From Bryopsis sp. KO-2023 (Eukaryota; Chlorophyta; Ulvophyceae; Bryopsidales; Bryopsidaceae), in assembly GCA_030272585.1 (NCBI GenBank), contig BSYQ01000006.1:2629001-2693000 (forward strand): a DNA stretch of 64,000 bases, written 5' to 3'. The notes below the pieces were generated by a model. It searched no databases. It was not told where the DNA came from and was given only the letters and a program-made list of their open reading frames with translations. Each line of letters begins with the position of its first letter. Positions within the stretch are counted from its first letter, which is position 1. The position numbers were made by a program, and so were the translations under genes. Of the stretch, positions 36,901 through 48,507 are shown piece after piece.

Positions 36901-39657
36901 CACAAGGTCTCCATCCCCTCCTTCCCAAAAAAATAAATCGATCCAAACCATAACACAGAATATCGAAAAAAACCCAAAAACCAATTGACCACCTTTGATC
37001 AAACAGAACACCACGCATACTTTCAAATTCTCAGAAAAGTGCAAGAAAAAATGCCCGGTACAATTGTTATTGTTCACATTACCATAACATGCATAGACTA
37101 AACAAGCGAGCGAGCAAACAAAAGAAAGAACCCCTTCTTCTCGATAAAGTGGAATGGAGGGGGGGGTGGAATTGTTAAAACTATTACTGCTACTGTTCAA
37201 TTTCTGTTACAAATAACTATACATTTTTATTTATTTATTTTCGGATTGGAAGAAAAGATATTCGAAAAACTTATCAACGTCCCAAATGAACATACCCTGT
37301 CGATGCGTTGCAAAATCGTGGGGTGATATCTCCTTGGTTGAGCCAAAAAATCGAACACGCAACCTGTGGTGTGCAAATCCTCACACTCCCTGATCTTGCT
37401 GAACCCCTCCTCGTGATCCGGAATATCCCCTTGACCCAGCAATCTGCATTGCACCACCAGCATCACACATGTTGATTTTTCCAAAAAAAAAAAAAAGATG
37501 TTTCCGTTCCAGCAATCACACATGATGAATCTTTCAAACAAAAAAACTTCATGGTTTTTTTGCTGTTTCCCCCTCCCCCCCCCAAGAAAATCCCTTTTTT
37601 TTCCTTTTTTTTTTGAACAAAAGAAGCAGTACTTTTTGTGGCAGCAATACGTACCCCAAAAATGAAAACATGAAAATCGAAAAGATGGGGATTTGTTTTT
37701 TATCTAAACAGTTAGGGCTTATTTTCCCCCCCCTCCCCTTTACATTGTTAAATAGATTCGTTTCTGGACGAGAGGAGGGTGTTTCACATCAAGGAGAAAA
37801 AAAAAAAAGGGGGCAAAGCAAAATTAAAAAAAAGAACTGGCAACTCACGCGTTGATTGCCTCGTTGGCATTGGGGGTTTTGGCCGACAGTCTCTCCACGC
37901 ACACTTCGATTGGTGTTTTGATAAACACACAGCACAAATGGAGTCTGACACTGAATGATCCACCACGAAAAACACAAGGATAAAAATAAAAATAAAATAA
38001 AGTTGGATATTTTTCAATCTCATGCATCTCGAAGTTTCGAAAAGAAAGAGACAATAACAACAAGGAGGCCAAGAATATCACTGGAAAAAAAAATAATAAT
38101 AAAATAAAAGGAGGAGGGTCACTTGAGAATCCCCCTAAAATTCATTGGTTGTGTGAAAAAACGGGCGATTAAATTTTCCACATATTTTATCTCTTCTTAC
38201 TCAGCCCCCACCATTCATGCTTTTATCTAGTATTCTTCTACAATATCCAAAAAAAAACAAAAAACGCTCGAGTCGTTGGAGGTCGACCTCCAAAAAAAAA
38301 AAAAGTAAAAGAGAAGAAGAAAAAAAAAAAACACTTCGAGTGCAAACTCGTTTAGTTACTGATTCTCACCCCTGCCAAATTTCTCTGATCACCGTGATCC
38401 ACGCCCTCCTCTCACTGCGCTTAAGATTTTCACTGGTGCAAAAAAAAAAAAAATTGAAAAAAATGAAATCACCCAATGAAAAAAAATAAAAAATCAAATG
38501 AATATCAACAAGAAAGAGAGTAGTCAGACAATTTTAGGAAAAAAAAATGCAGAAGGGGGGGGCAAACTGCAACAAACTGAGAATTATAAAATTTAGCTCC
38601 AGGAATACAAATATTTAAACCAAAATGAGAGAGCTTTGCCATTTGACTACTATTCATAAACATTAATTGATTATTCAAGCCCCCTTTAATTAGGGATTCC
38701 TGACACAAAGGCCTTTGTACCCAATTGAACAAAAATCTGCAGCACCTCTTGGCAATTAACAACTATCTGAAAGACAGTACATACATATAGACACGAACCC
38801 CTCTTAGATTAAAAAAAATAGCCTGAATATCGAAATCAAAATCACTTGTTTGTGAATCGGGGGGTCCTTTCTTGTCACTACCCAACCCCCCCTCCTCCTC
38901 CTGCTCCTGTCAGACTCACTCACCCATCAATAACAACGTTTTTCCTCCTCCGGAAAGCTTCCCTCAAAGTCCCTTTGGAATAATGCCAGTCATTGCCCTT
39001 GATCACAACAACAAAAAAATAGAAAAAGCAATTTTCAATGCATGGTTCACAAATCAAGAGAGAAAACTGCTTTTCCATCGACGCTGAAAACACCCCTCGC
39101 TTGTTTCTCAATCAAAAGAGATATTGCCCCCCCCCCCCCTGCCAAACTTTCTTTTCATTTTTCTATTTTTAAAAAATAATCTATTGCAGCTTACCCTTTT
39201 GCCCACAATCCTATTGAATCACATTTTGTTTTTCTTCTATTCTCTTTTGCCACAAAAACCCTGTCAGACAAAACAGTTTCGAACACACCTGTCTGACCAC
39301 CATCCACCCCATCTCCTCCAAGTTGCATGCAAAAGTGGTTTTCCCTGCAGTCCCCCATACAATCATAACTTTCAAAAAAACTTAAAACAAGAATTACGGC
39401 AGCACTTCGGAAATAACCCAGAGGGCTGCACACACGCTCCACAGTTTTCCCTCCCCAAGAAAAAAAAACAAACGAAAAAACACCACAAAAAGCTGCCGAA
39501 ATTTTTTATTCACACGCTCGCATTGGACGCGAACACCACTTCTCGTTCACGTCTCGCTCGAACGCTGCAGTAGATGTATGTTTCTTAAATGGTACTGTGA
39601 TATCTCTGCACCTGAGCAAGGCAAGCCCACCAGCAGCACAACCCGTCCATCCTCCAT
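33926..39657 (-). CDS. PNK-like P-loop kinase fused to FCP1-like HAD domain
   Basis: Eleven exons on the minus strand: 39657-39612, 39344-39289, 38997-38924, 38432-38370, 37944-37849, 37443-37296, 36872-36820, 36480-36359, 35954-35719, 35316-35175 and 34536-33926; 548 residues. Residues 1-160 form a kinase of the polynucleotide-kinase type. It has Walker A GLPCSGKTT (joined across intron 1), NVVIDGENLKRSERRAW, FIKTPIEVCVERL and DHEEGFSKIRE. A basic linker follows (ARGRGRKRRRENGT, a likely nuclear signal). Residues about 275-400 are an FCP1-like HAD fold: LFDLNGTLTS, YLRPALKHLL, GIFTSATWMK, KPLSRWFKHM and VVLVDDDAW. Motif I is D-L-N rather than D-x-D. The C-terminus is a Lys-rich tail (KKKKKKNKGKKK). 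By family, a role in nucleic-acid end processing or phosphate transfer in the nucleus is inferred. Kinase-first order resembles T4 Pnkp, not animal PNKP. Exon 11 uses the acceptor GATGCGCAG, which restores frame. Confidence 0.85.
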
Positions 39658-42598
39658 GCTTTCCCTTTTCGAATCCTTTTCCCCCCGACAAAACCCACTC
39701 ACAGACTTAAGACTCGTTTCTCGAGGCTGCTGCTGTTCAGAAAAAAACAAACGACCGTTTTGCGAACAGCACACGTCGCCACCCCCAAAAGAATCTCCGG
39801 CTGACTGGGGATGCACGATGTCGGACCAGACTTGCCGAGTCTGACGCGAAGCCTCGAGGATGTTGATATGATTGCTATTTTCATAGGCTAGGTGCTCCCT
39901 TCGCTGAAAAAACCTGTCAGCTGCTGTTGGAATGGAATGGAGTTGTTTACTTCACATAGGTTGGCAAAGCTTCTTTGCAGTGGTGGTGATATTTGATTGA
40001 GTGAACGAAATTTGCTGCTTGAAGTTCGTTCAGTTCTGCATTTTGCATTGTCGGTTGGGAAATCGCTGCCATATAGAAATACAATAGATCGGTCAATCAC
40101 CACTGACAGAAAACAGCTGTATTTTTTTTGGAATTTGATTTCTACGCTGGGGGTGTTGCGGTGTAGCATGATCTTGGTTTTTAAAACGACGGTTTTTTTT
40201 TTCTTTTTTTGTTTTGCTGTTATTATTTTCGAGGTTCATCCATCCATTGTATCACACTGACGTCTCTTCCATAATAATATTTTTAAGGGTTTTTTTTGCA
40301 GAGGAGGGGGTGGGCGTGGGAAGGAAATTTTTCATTTTTCTGTTTTTTTGAGAAAATGTTGAGAAGAATCCATCAGGCTTTGCTGGAGTTCCTTTTAGAT
40401 AAGCTCATTGTGTTCAATTTCGGTTCGACTGGTGTCAGTTGGCGTTCTTCTTTTCGGCCAAAAAATGGCTTCCACTGTTTTCTCCGAAAGGGGGAGTTCT
40501 TTAGACGGTTGAATTACATAATTTCTGTGCTGCTTGTAGTGTCGTTGAAGCTATTTTTAGACAGATCGAGAGTGCTCCAAACCCAAAACCCGAACGTATG
40601 GCAACAGGCTGTTTGTCTGTAATATTATGTACATGATATGTGAATACTCCTATTGAGCGCTCAATTGGATTTTTTTGTTTTGGATTTTTTTTTTCTCAAA
40701 AAAAAAAAGACAAAAAGATAAAAAAATACATTTTTTTGTCTCAAATACTTTGTTTTTTTTGGTTACGATCCACTTCCTTGGGGACTGAATGTATTGATAT
40801 CCCAACATAAATCACCTCATTGTGAACGGCCTTCCTTGGGCAAGTTTGCCAATTGCAAATAAAAAATTCAGTCATTTTTTTATGAACGGGCTGCACTCGA
40901 CCTTTTGGCCTTGTGTCTAAAACAAATTTCAATCATATGATTACTTCTATATTTACAAATTTCTATATTTTATTTTATATTATATCATTTGTTTATTTTA
41001 TTTCTTATTTCCACTATGGTGCATGATGCGTCTCAAAGTTTTGTGGATGGGGATTTTTTTGTCTGAATATTTTCTTTCAGTTATTCACCTTTTTTTTTTC
41101 CACTGCAGTTACGGATGACCAATTATACTGGTAATCAGCAAAGAGCATGCTCCCCCGACAACTCTCCAAAATCTCCATTAAAAAAAAATTCAGAGGGCAG
41201 CAACAATGTTTTCGTATGAGAATCTGATACAGAAAAAAAAATAGAAAAAATGATTGATTTTGATTTTGCTCTTTCACTTTTTTTTTTCGAGCTATTTTTT
41301 TGTTCTCCGTGGGTGGCTTTTTTTTCTACATTTTTTTCTTTTGTTGCTTTTTCCAACTTGTTCACTTATAGATCCCAGTAAAAATATCATGGATGCTTTT
41401 GTCTTTTTTTTTCCCTCACTGTGTTGTTTTTCTCTGGCCCCATAGTTTGGAGGCTATTTTGGCCGGAAATTTTGAACGGAGTCTGGAGCTCATAGATAAA
41501 GGAAAAATTCAATGCTATGTCGGCAAAGAATCCGGGAGGAGGATTTTTCAAGTTGCGTAAGGCCCCCTTCATTCCAGCTTCTTTCCAGCTTCGATGTTTT
41601 TGGGGGTTTTTTTAGGGGTAAAAAAGCTCCCCTGGTGGGTTTTTTCTCATATATTCACATTCAATTTTCTGTTCAGCAGTTTTGGCTTCCATTTTAGTGG
41701 GTGTTTTTGTTTTCTTTTTATTCATATTTTTTTACTTTCTACTTTTTTTGGGGGGGGGACTCCGCTTCTAGTCAAGCCTATGATTCTGATCAGTGGATTT
41801 GACTGCGTCCTCTGCCGATGTGCTGTCAATTAGGTAAAAGGGAAATCTGCATCCTACACCGTTTTCCCCAAACATTACTGCTCCTGCCAGTCTTACTTCT
41901 ACAGCGTGTTTGTCAGAAGCGATAGTACCTATGTGAGTGATTTTCAAATTCTGAACAAAACATGCCAGAAAAAAATGACATAAAATAATGATACAAACGC
42001 GCAGTACTACTGTCATTTTCCAAGTTCTGAAAACAGTTTCGATGCCACAATCGAAACCCTGGGAAAAGCTGTTTTTTTTGCGGTCTTTTTTTTTTTGAAG
42101 TGTTTTTGGCATGAAAACGAAAAAAGCCCGATTCACGCTGTGTGTTTTTTCTATGGGGCTGTGTGTTTGGTCAGTGTAAGCATCAGCTTGCAACAAGACT
42201 CGCCGACGCCCTTGGAATATGCCCAACATCGATCGTTGATGATTTCACCTTGGCTAGAATGCTGCTTCAGGAGTGACAAGAAAAAAGGAAAAAAAAATAC
42301 ATATCTCCACATTTGTATGCATGCAATCATGTATTTTCATTGCTTATATTTATATGAATAAGTTAGGACATTGTCAGTTTTCAACAGCCTCGAAAGTACA
42401 AAACAAACAAACAAACACCATTTCACTTGGAAAGACGGCAGACCACCGGATTGACCATTTGTTGACAATACTGCCAGCAAGTTGAGCAAACCCCTTTTCG
42501 ACACACATAATTTGATCCCTCTACCCACACCCACCCACCCACCGACATCAACAAAGAATCAAAAGGAAATTCAGCAGTTCATCAGTCAGCTTTTGCCG
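39658..42598. other. Region without a confident gene; exon-like minus segments
   Basis: About 2.9 kb between two minus-strand genes. The strand facing the minus direction has several open stretches with good acceptor sites (near 41935, 40922 and 40113), discussed as a finding. A plus-strand frame of 89 codons from the ATG at 40355 contains one hydrophobic stretch but no known domain. The rest is T-run rich. Confidence 0.4.
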
Positions 42599-43520
42599 TC
42601 ATTTCTGTTTTTTAAATTCCATCGCACACAGAGCCCATACCACCATCGCCATCGACACCAGCAAAACCCCCACAGTCACAAAATTCACCAACCTCAAATG
42701 CGACATATCACCGGCAGGGATCCTCCATTGCAAAGACTTCCAATGCTGATCCAACAACTGGAAAGATCCATTGGAGTGTTTGAAAACGAGCAACGGGGGT
42801 GGGAGATTCACGATTTCGAATGCATCCTCCACCCCACCGATGATCGATTTGGGCTTTGGGTACTTGGCATGAATAGGCAGGGAGATGGTGTTAGTTTTGA
42901 GAAGGGGGATCAAAACCCACACCAGTGTGGGGCTGCTTGCTGGGGCAGGTGACTCCAGATCGACTTCACCATAGACCTGTGAATCGCACCATTCTCCAAC
43001 GTCAATGTCTGACATGCACTCTACTGATTTTCCCACACGCCACATTTGTTCGTCACAGTAAAAGACAAAAAAAGATATGAAAAGATATGATTGATCGCTG
43101 TCCATTTGACCAGAGGTATTTCGGTGGTGGTGGGCGATTGTGACGGCACATAACCTTGAAGTTTGGGGGAAATTTACGCTTGGTGGAGAGGTCTTCGAGC
43201 TGGTAAGGATCCACAAACAGGGTGGGGGGCAGGTGCAGGAGGAAGATGCATTCATCCCAGGCACCCTTTCCACCCATGGCGCCATCAGTTCGAAATTCGA
43301 ATTTTAGCTGAAGCTCCCGATGCGATCCCTTGCCAAACAGCCCCACGGACAACTCGCCTCCCTCGCTGTTGACGCAAGACAGACGGTCGATGAATTCGCG
43401 GGTTGGGAAACCGAACGTGTAGGAGAGGTGAGCGAGGGAGTCCAGGTTGGAGCAAGCTTCGCAGGGAAAAACGGCGGAGAAGACACAGAGCGCCAGGATC
43501 GCTGCCTTCTTTGCCCCCAT
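42599..43520 (-). CDS. PIGX: PIG-X, GPI mannosyltransferase I subunit
   Basis: Two exons, 43520-43178 and 43008-42599, give 250 residues, the usual PIG-X length. PIG-X (yeast Pbn1) is an ER membrane glycoprotein that stabilises PIG-M, the enzyme adding the first mannose to GPI-anchor precursors. Seen: a signal peptide (MGAKKAAILALCVFSAVFPC), the family block LPPTLFVDPYQLEDL near residue 100, VYGEVDLESPAP, the hallmark SLPIHAKYPKP, then a strand region with LPPPLLVFKH. A C-terminal transmembrane helix VNFVTVGVLLVSMAMVVWAL is followed by a short lysine-bearing cytosolic tail (FKKQK), a possible ER-retention signal. The donor GTAAAT at 43177 was preferred over the nearby GTTATG because only it keeps frame and gives family-like spacing. 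Confidence 0.85.
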
Positions 43521-46457
43521 TTGAAAGGTTGGTACGTTTTTTTAAGCAAGAATGTAGTGCAACCAGTGGGGTATGTAGAGTCGGTTTTGTAATAAGGTTT
43601 TGAGACTGGCTTTGGATTGAACATTGAACATCCAACACACGAAAAAGAAACGTCATTACAGGGAGAGATCTTGCTCCACAACACTTGGGAGTTCAGAACC
43701 AAAACTGCAACACCTCTTGGTTTTTTTTTTCCATCTTTTTTTTTTGTTGTTTTTTTGAAAACCCCCTCATCAGAACTCAGCCCCACGAAGAAAACAGTTT
43801 CACAATTTGCTTTTGCTTTCTTTTTTCGTCAGGCTTCGTCCTGTTCCCCCTGTTCATTTTCCCACCCGACCCCCACCACCTTTTTTTTTTTCTAATCGCA
43901 TTTTTCATTTGTTCAATTGTACCCCCCATCCCCCACCACTCATTCTAGTCGAGCTATTTTAAAAGAAAAAAAAAACACCAAAGAAAGATCATCAATTTTC
44001 TTTCTCACTCTTTTTTTCTAATCATATAATCTCCCCCACAACCTCACACTTCCCATATATAGAAACTTCAAAATTGCAAAATACATATAGAAATCTTAGA
44101 CGAAAGATCTTAAATTTTCTTTTTCTCGATATAAAAAAAAAAAAAAAGATAAAAGATAAAAAAAAAGAGCAAAGTCCAGATTTACAGACAAACGTTGTCT
44201 TTTTTTTTTTTTTCCCTCTCTCTCTCTCCCCCATATGAATCGAAACGGGAGTAAAAATCGGTCATCTGTTTTTTTTGGTCAGAATCTTTACGATCCTTTT
44301 GGCCTCTCCAAAATACAAAAAAAGAAAAAAAAAATATGGAGGGAAAAGAAAATGAAACCACTCCCTCACACAAACACAAACACAAACAACAAAAAGAAAA
44401 GCCGACGGCCCCCAAACCCAGATCTATATTGGTTTAAAAAAAAAAAAAAGGAACAAAAACAAAAACAAAATATAAACGAAGACAACAGACAAAAAATCGT
44501 CTTCCAGACGAATCATAATATTTAGCAGTACAACCTCAAAACGTTTTTTCCCCCTTCCCCCCCCCCCCTTTTTTTTTTCTTTTTTGTTTTTGTTTCGGAT
44601 GTTTACCTCAACATCTCTACCCAAATTTCCCCAAACAAAAGAAAAACACCCCCACCCCCACACCCCACAACAGCGAATAAAAAGAATCATCTTCCACTTT
44701 TTTTTTTTTTTTTTCGTCTTTTTACACCATTATCCCACAGGAATTCCATATATATATATATGGACTTCTGTACTGGATTTCTTGTGTTTCGTTTCCCTGT
44801 TTGAAATTCCAGATTCTAACAAATTAGAAGTAACTTTCAAAACCGGCGCTCCTCCATTCTCCCTCTTCGCTTCGCCTCTCAAAAGCAAAAACCTCGTATC
44901 GTCACTAAATATTGTCAAGAATTTTTTCTTTTTCTTTTTTTTTTAAATCCTCAGGTTCAAATTGTTACACAAATCGAAACGTTTTTTTTTCTTTTCTTTT
45001 TCTTTTCTATCATCAAAACTGCATGTGGTTTTTGTTGAATTTCACCCCCCCCCCTCTTTCCTGTCTCTCTCTCTTTCGATTTGCTTGCTCCTTGAAAAAC
45101 ACAAAACACAAATGCAAACCTTTCACAAATTTTCTTTTCCTCGTCCCCCCCCCCCCCCTTCCCAGCCCGCTTACTGAAAGAAACGGTCCAGAGGGGTCAA
45201 TACAATTTCATATTGTCAACAAAAAAGATACAACCTTTTTTTTTAATTTTTTTGGTTTCGGTTGATCATCCCACATGGTGCTATATTGTACACTTTTTTT
45301 TTTTCTTCTTTTTTTTCCCCCCGGTTAAATGTCCCAACCCCCCCCCTTCCCCCCCCCCAAAAAAAAAACACCTCCCCCTAACAAGCAAGTCATACGTAGA
45401 AAAAGCACACCATCAAGTTGATTTCCTCGCCAGATTTTTTTTTTTTCCTGTTGATATTGCCGTTGGTGGTCACACAACATGCCACACCCTTTTTTTCTTT
45501 TTTTTGCTCTCAATCCTCTCCTTCAATTCAAATACCCCCTCCATTTTTATCCTCCTTTTTTTTATGTACCTCTAAAACCCTCACTCCAGGAAAATGCACA
45601 TCACGCTCTCCTCAAAAATGTACATAGAAAAATCTCTCTCTCTCTCTCTATCTCTTGAATCGTCTCTCACAATTTTATTTCGTTTTTTTCTCTTTTTTTT
45701 TCCCCCCGAGAACCCCCCTCTTTTCCAACCCCCTCCCTCTTTCCCTCCCCAACAACTATCAAAAGCAGCAAATTCTCGCTGTTCCTTTGATTTTTTTCGT
45801 CGTTTTTTGCCCTCCTCTTTCCATCATGTACAATCAGAACGTAATTTTATCGAGAGAAAATCAAGAATCCCTTCCTTCCTAAAATTCCTTTCACCCCGCC
45901 CCTCGTGCAATAATAAAAAAAAAAGAGAAAAAAAACCGAAATATGAAAAAAAAAAACAGAAAGCAATAAAAACAGAAAGCAAAAAAAAAAAAGGATGGCC
46001 ACACCACCCCTCAAACATTTCATACGCATGTATATGGTCCCCCCCCCCTTAGCTGATTTACAAATAAAAAAGATGAAAAGAAAGAGAGAGAGAGAAAATT
46101 CAGTACTTTTCCTTTTCACTGATCAAAAAGATCCTAGCAAAAAAAATTAATTAATGCTCCAATTTTTCCTGTCCTCTCCAGTTTTTGTCTTTTTTTTTGG
46201 TTTTTTTTTTTCTTTTTTTGTAAACCAAGTATTCTATTAAAGGTTGTTTACCTTTTTGCACCCTCCCATTCATTTGTTTTCATTTTTTGTATTTTTTTAA
46301 ATCTAAGAAGAAAAAAAAAAAAAACAGCCCTCACATAATCCTAGAGGATGCAAAGAAAAAAAGGGGTTGTTTTTAAAAATAAGGAGGAGGAGATGCCGAA
46401 AGAGGAGGGTCGGCAAAAAAAGAGAAAAGGGGGGGGCAAAAATTGAAAGAAGCCTGT
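43521..46457. other. Low-complexity, G-poor gene-free region
   Basis: About 2.9 kb almost lacking G on the plus strand. It is made of T runs, A runs and C runs, for example C10-A10 at 45349-45368. It lies downstream of a minus-strand gene, so on that gene's sense strand it is C-poor. No coding sense on either strand. Confidence 0.7.
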
Positions 46458-48098
46458 TCATTTGGATACGATTTGAACAGCCGACCAGAGCAACCCCAAT
46501 CCTTGTCGGGAGACCTCCTCGTTTTTCTGTTCGCTGTTTCGTTTTCCATTTCTGCAGGCATATCTGAGGTCAGGCTGACACACGGCACCAACAGCATTCC
46601 ATAGATTTTGCTCCTTTTTCACGGGCCGTTCGGTCAGGGAGTGCACCAGCAGGGTGTCCATATTGGATCTCGGTTTCCGGAAGCCGGTTCTCTTCTTTTT
46701 TCGAGCGAACCCTGGAAGGTCATCTGCAACTCCTGTCGAGGAATCGGAAGCCGACCAATCGCAGTTGTTGGAGCTGGAATCGTTGTTGCTGCCAGCCCAA
46801 AGCTCCCCCTAAGCACAATTGTGTTTTGTTTCAGTAACATTGTGTTTTTTTTTCCTTACATTTCCATGCTTTTGTGAATAAAATCAACACAAAAAAAAAC
46901 CCAAAAAAAACCAATGTTTTTTTGTGGAAATGACACACCATCCAATCGAATAGGTTCGCATTGTCAGACTTGGGTGTGGAACAACAGAAATGCAAGGAAT
47001 GGAAGCCAAGCAGTGAAGATGGATATGCATCTCCATGGCCAAAACTGCTTTAGAAATTGACACGCGCGCGCGTGAAAGGCGTCAAACGCGAAACGAACCG
47101 AACCCCCACCTGACACCTTTTCCTCGAGCTCACAGGCGAGACGGTCCCTTCTTCACTGCTGCTCAATACCGAAAGGTCACCGTCGAGCGCTCGTTTCCAC
47201 TGAGGTCGCGAACACAATAGACATGCACAACAGCACAACGAAAAACCATCAGCAAAAGCAGGATGTGGGCGCAGTACTGTGTGCGTGAGTTCGGGTCGTC
47301 CCTCTCGACAATACGCCAGCACCGGACAGAAGCAGCGTACCTCGTTCAGAATTTTCTCCTTCTCCCAAAGCGTCAATCCGTGGATCTTGGCTCGAAGCTG
47401 CTCGAATTCCGCCATCAGGAGGACGGTGCGAAAAGAAGACGCAGGATTTTCCTCCCCGACGGGGTTGCTCCTGAGGCAGGGGCTCCCGCGACCTCCTTTT
47501 CCCGAACGCGTCCACGCGCGTCCGAACGAATTCCTCTGAAAGCGCCCAACCAAGTCCGCCACGAGCTCGCCCGTGACAGGCTTGCCCTCCCGTCTGGCCT
47601 CCTTCTGGGCCTCGATCCACACCTCGCGAGCTTCGTCGAATCCCAATTTGATCAACGGCCGCACCTACGCACACATTAAAGCTTTCCCTTCAAACCAGCC
47701 GAATCCCAGCGCGCGCTGTTGTGCGCGGACGAACAGTTGTCCAGATTTCTTTCCTCACGAGGGAGTCCCTGGACAACCCAAAAACGAAGGTTTCTCCGAG
47801 GCGTGTTCGAGCTCGCACGCACCTGACGTTCGGAGGTAGGCACACTGACCCCCACCGGAAGCGACTCTATGAATCTGTACGTTCGCACCAAACGCACCGC
47901 ATGCTTGCCCGTAAATTTGAATACCGTGTCATCATCCACGTATTTCACAAAACTCCTGTAACCCTTTGCGGCGTAGAGCGACTTGTCGAGTATTTCCGTC
48001 AGAAGCTTGCCGATTTCGATGAAGTTCGAGCGCTGCTCCTTTTGCACGCCGTCCTCCAAGCTCGCCAGCCGACGACCCAGCTCGTCACTCTTGGGCAT
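46458..48098 (-). CDS. Protein with DUF3102/ParB-like DNA-binding domain
   Basis: Four exons on the minus strand, 48098-47823, 47664-47341, 47199-47110 and 46808-46458, give 346 residues. Residues 1-130 read like the bacterial and phage DUF3102/ParB-related helix-turn-helix region: IGKLLTEILDKSLYAAKGYRS, FVKYVDD, then HAVRLVRTYRFIESL and the signature PTSERQVRPLIKLGFDEARE, then EAREVWIEAQKEARREGKPV. In bacteria this arrangement binds DNA. The rest is not recognised: a helical segment (MAEFEQLRAKIHGLTLWEKEK), a Ser/Asp/Asn-rich part and a basic patch FARKKKRTGFRKPRS. All introns are GT-AG and phase 0. A nuclear DNA-binding role is inferred. Descent from bacteria, an endosymbiont or a virus is possible; vertical inheritance among algae is the alternative. 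Confidence 0.72.
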
Positions 48099-48507
48099 CC
48101 TCTCAGTGTTTCTGCACCGCGTTGTCTCACAAAATTGCCCGACGGAGTCGGAATCCCAGCCCCCGCTCAGCAGTGTCGCAATATATCAAAAAAAAGCCCG
48201 AGTCGCGAAGGACCAACGGCGCGCCAATGGCTTGGAACGTTTTCGTGGACCTGACATGGGGGTTGCAAGCGTCGACGTGCTGCTGACGCGGAGCCGCCAG
48301 TCGCACTCCGCCTCCTAACAGAAATGACAAAAGCTCCAGAATGCCCACCACCTTCAAAGATCCAGATCAAAGGTCCATTTGGGCGAACAGAAACCCAATC
48401 CCGATTTCATTTTCAAGGCCTCTGACGGCTTTATTGACGTCCACGACCCCGTGCTCGTCGACGCCACCGTTCGTGTTGCTGACGGAACGACCTACTAATC
48501 CGCACGG
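48099..48507. promoter_or_regulatory. Divergent 5' region, DUF3102-like / HemK
   Basis: This 409-base gap between diverging start codons is GC-rich compared with the rest of the window and has almost no homopolymer runs. It likely contains both promoters. No specific element was recognised. Confidence 0.4.

Noticed and set aside
41768-42229. 153-codon minus-strand frame
   Set aside because: Runs through an acceptor site and T runs; only a part looks exon-like, so it was kept as a tentative finding and not as a CDS.
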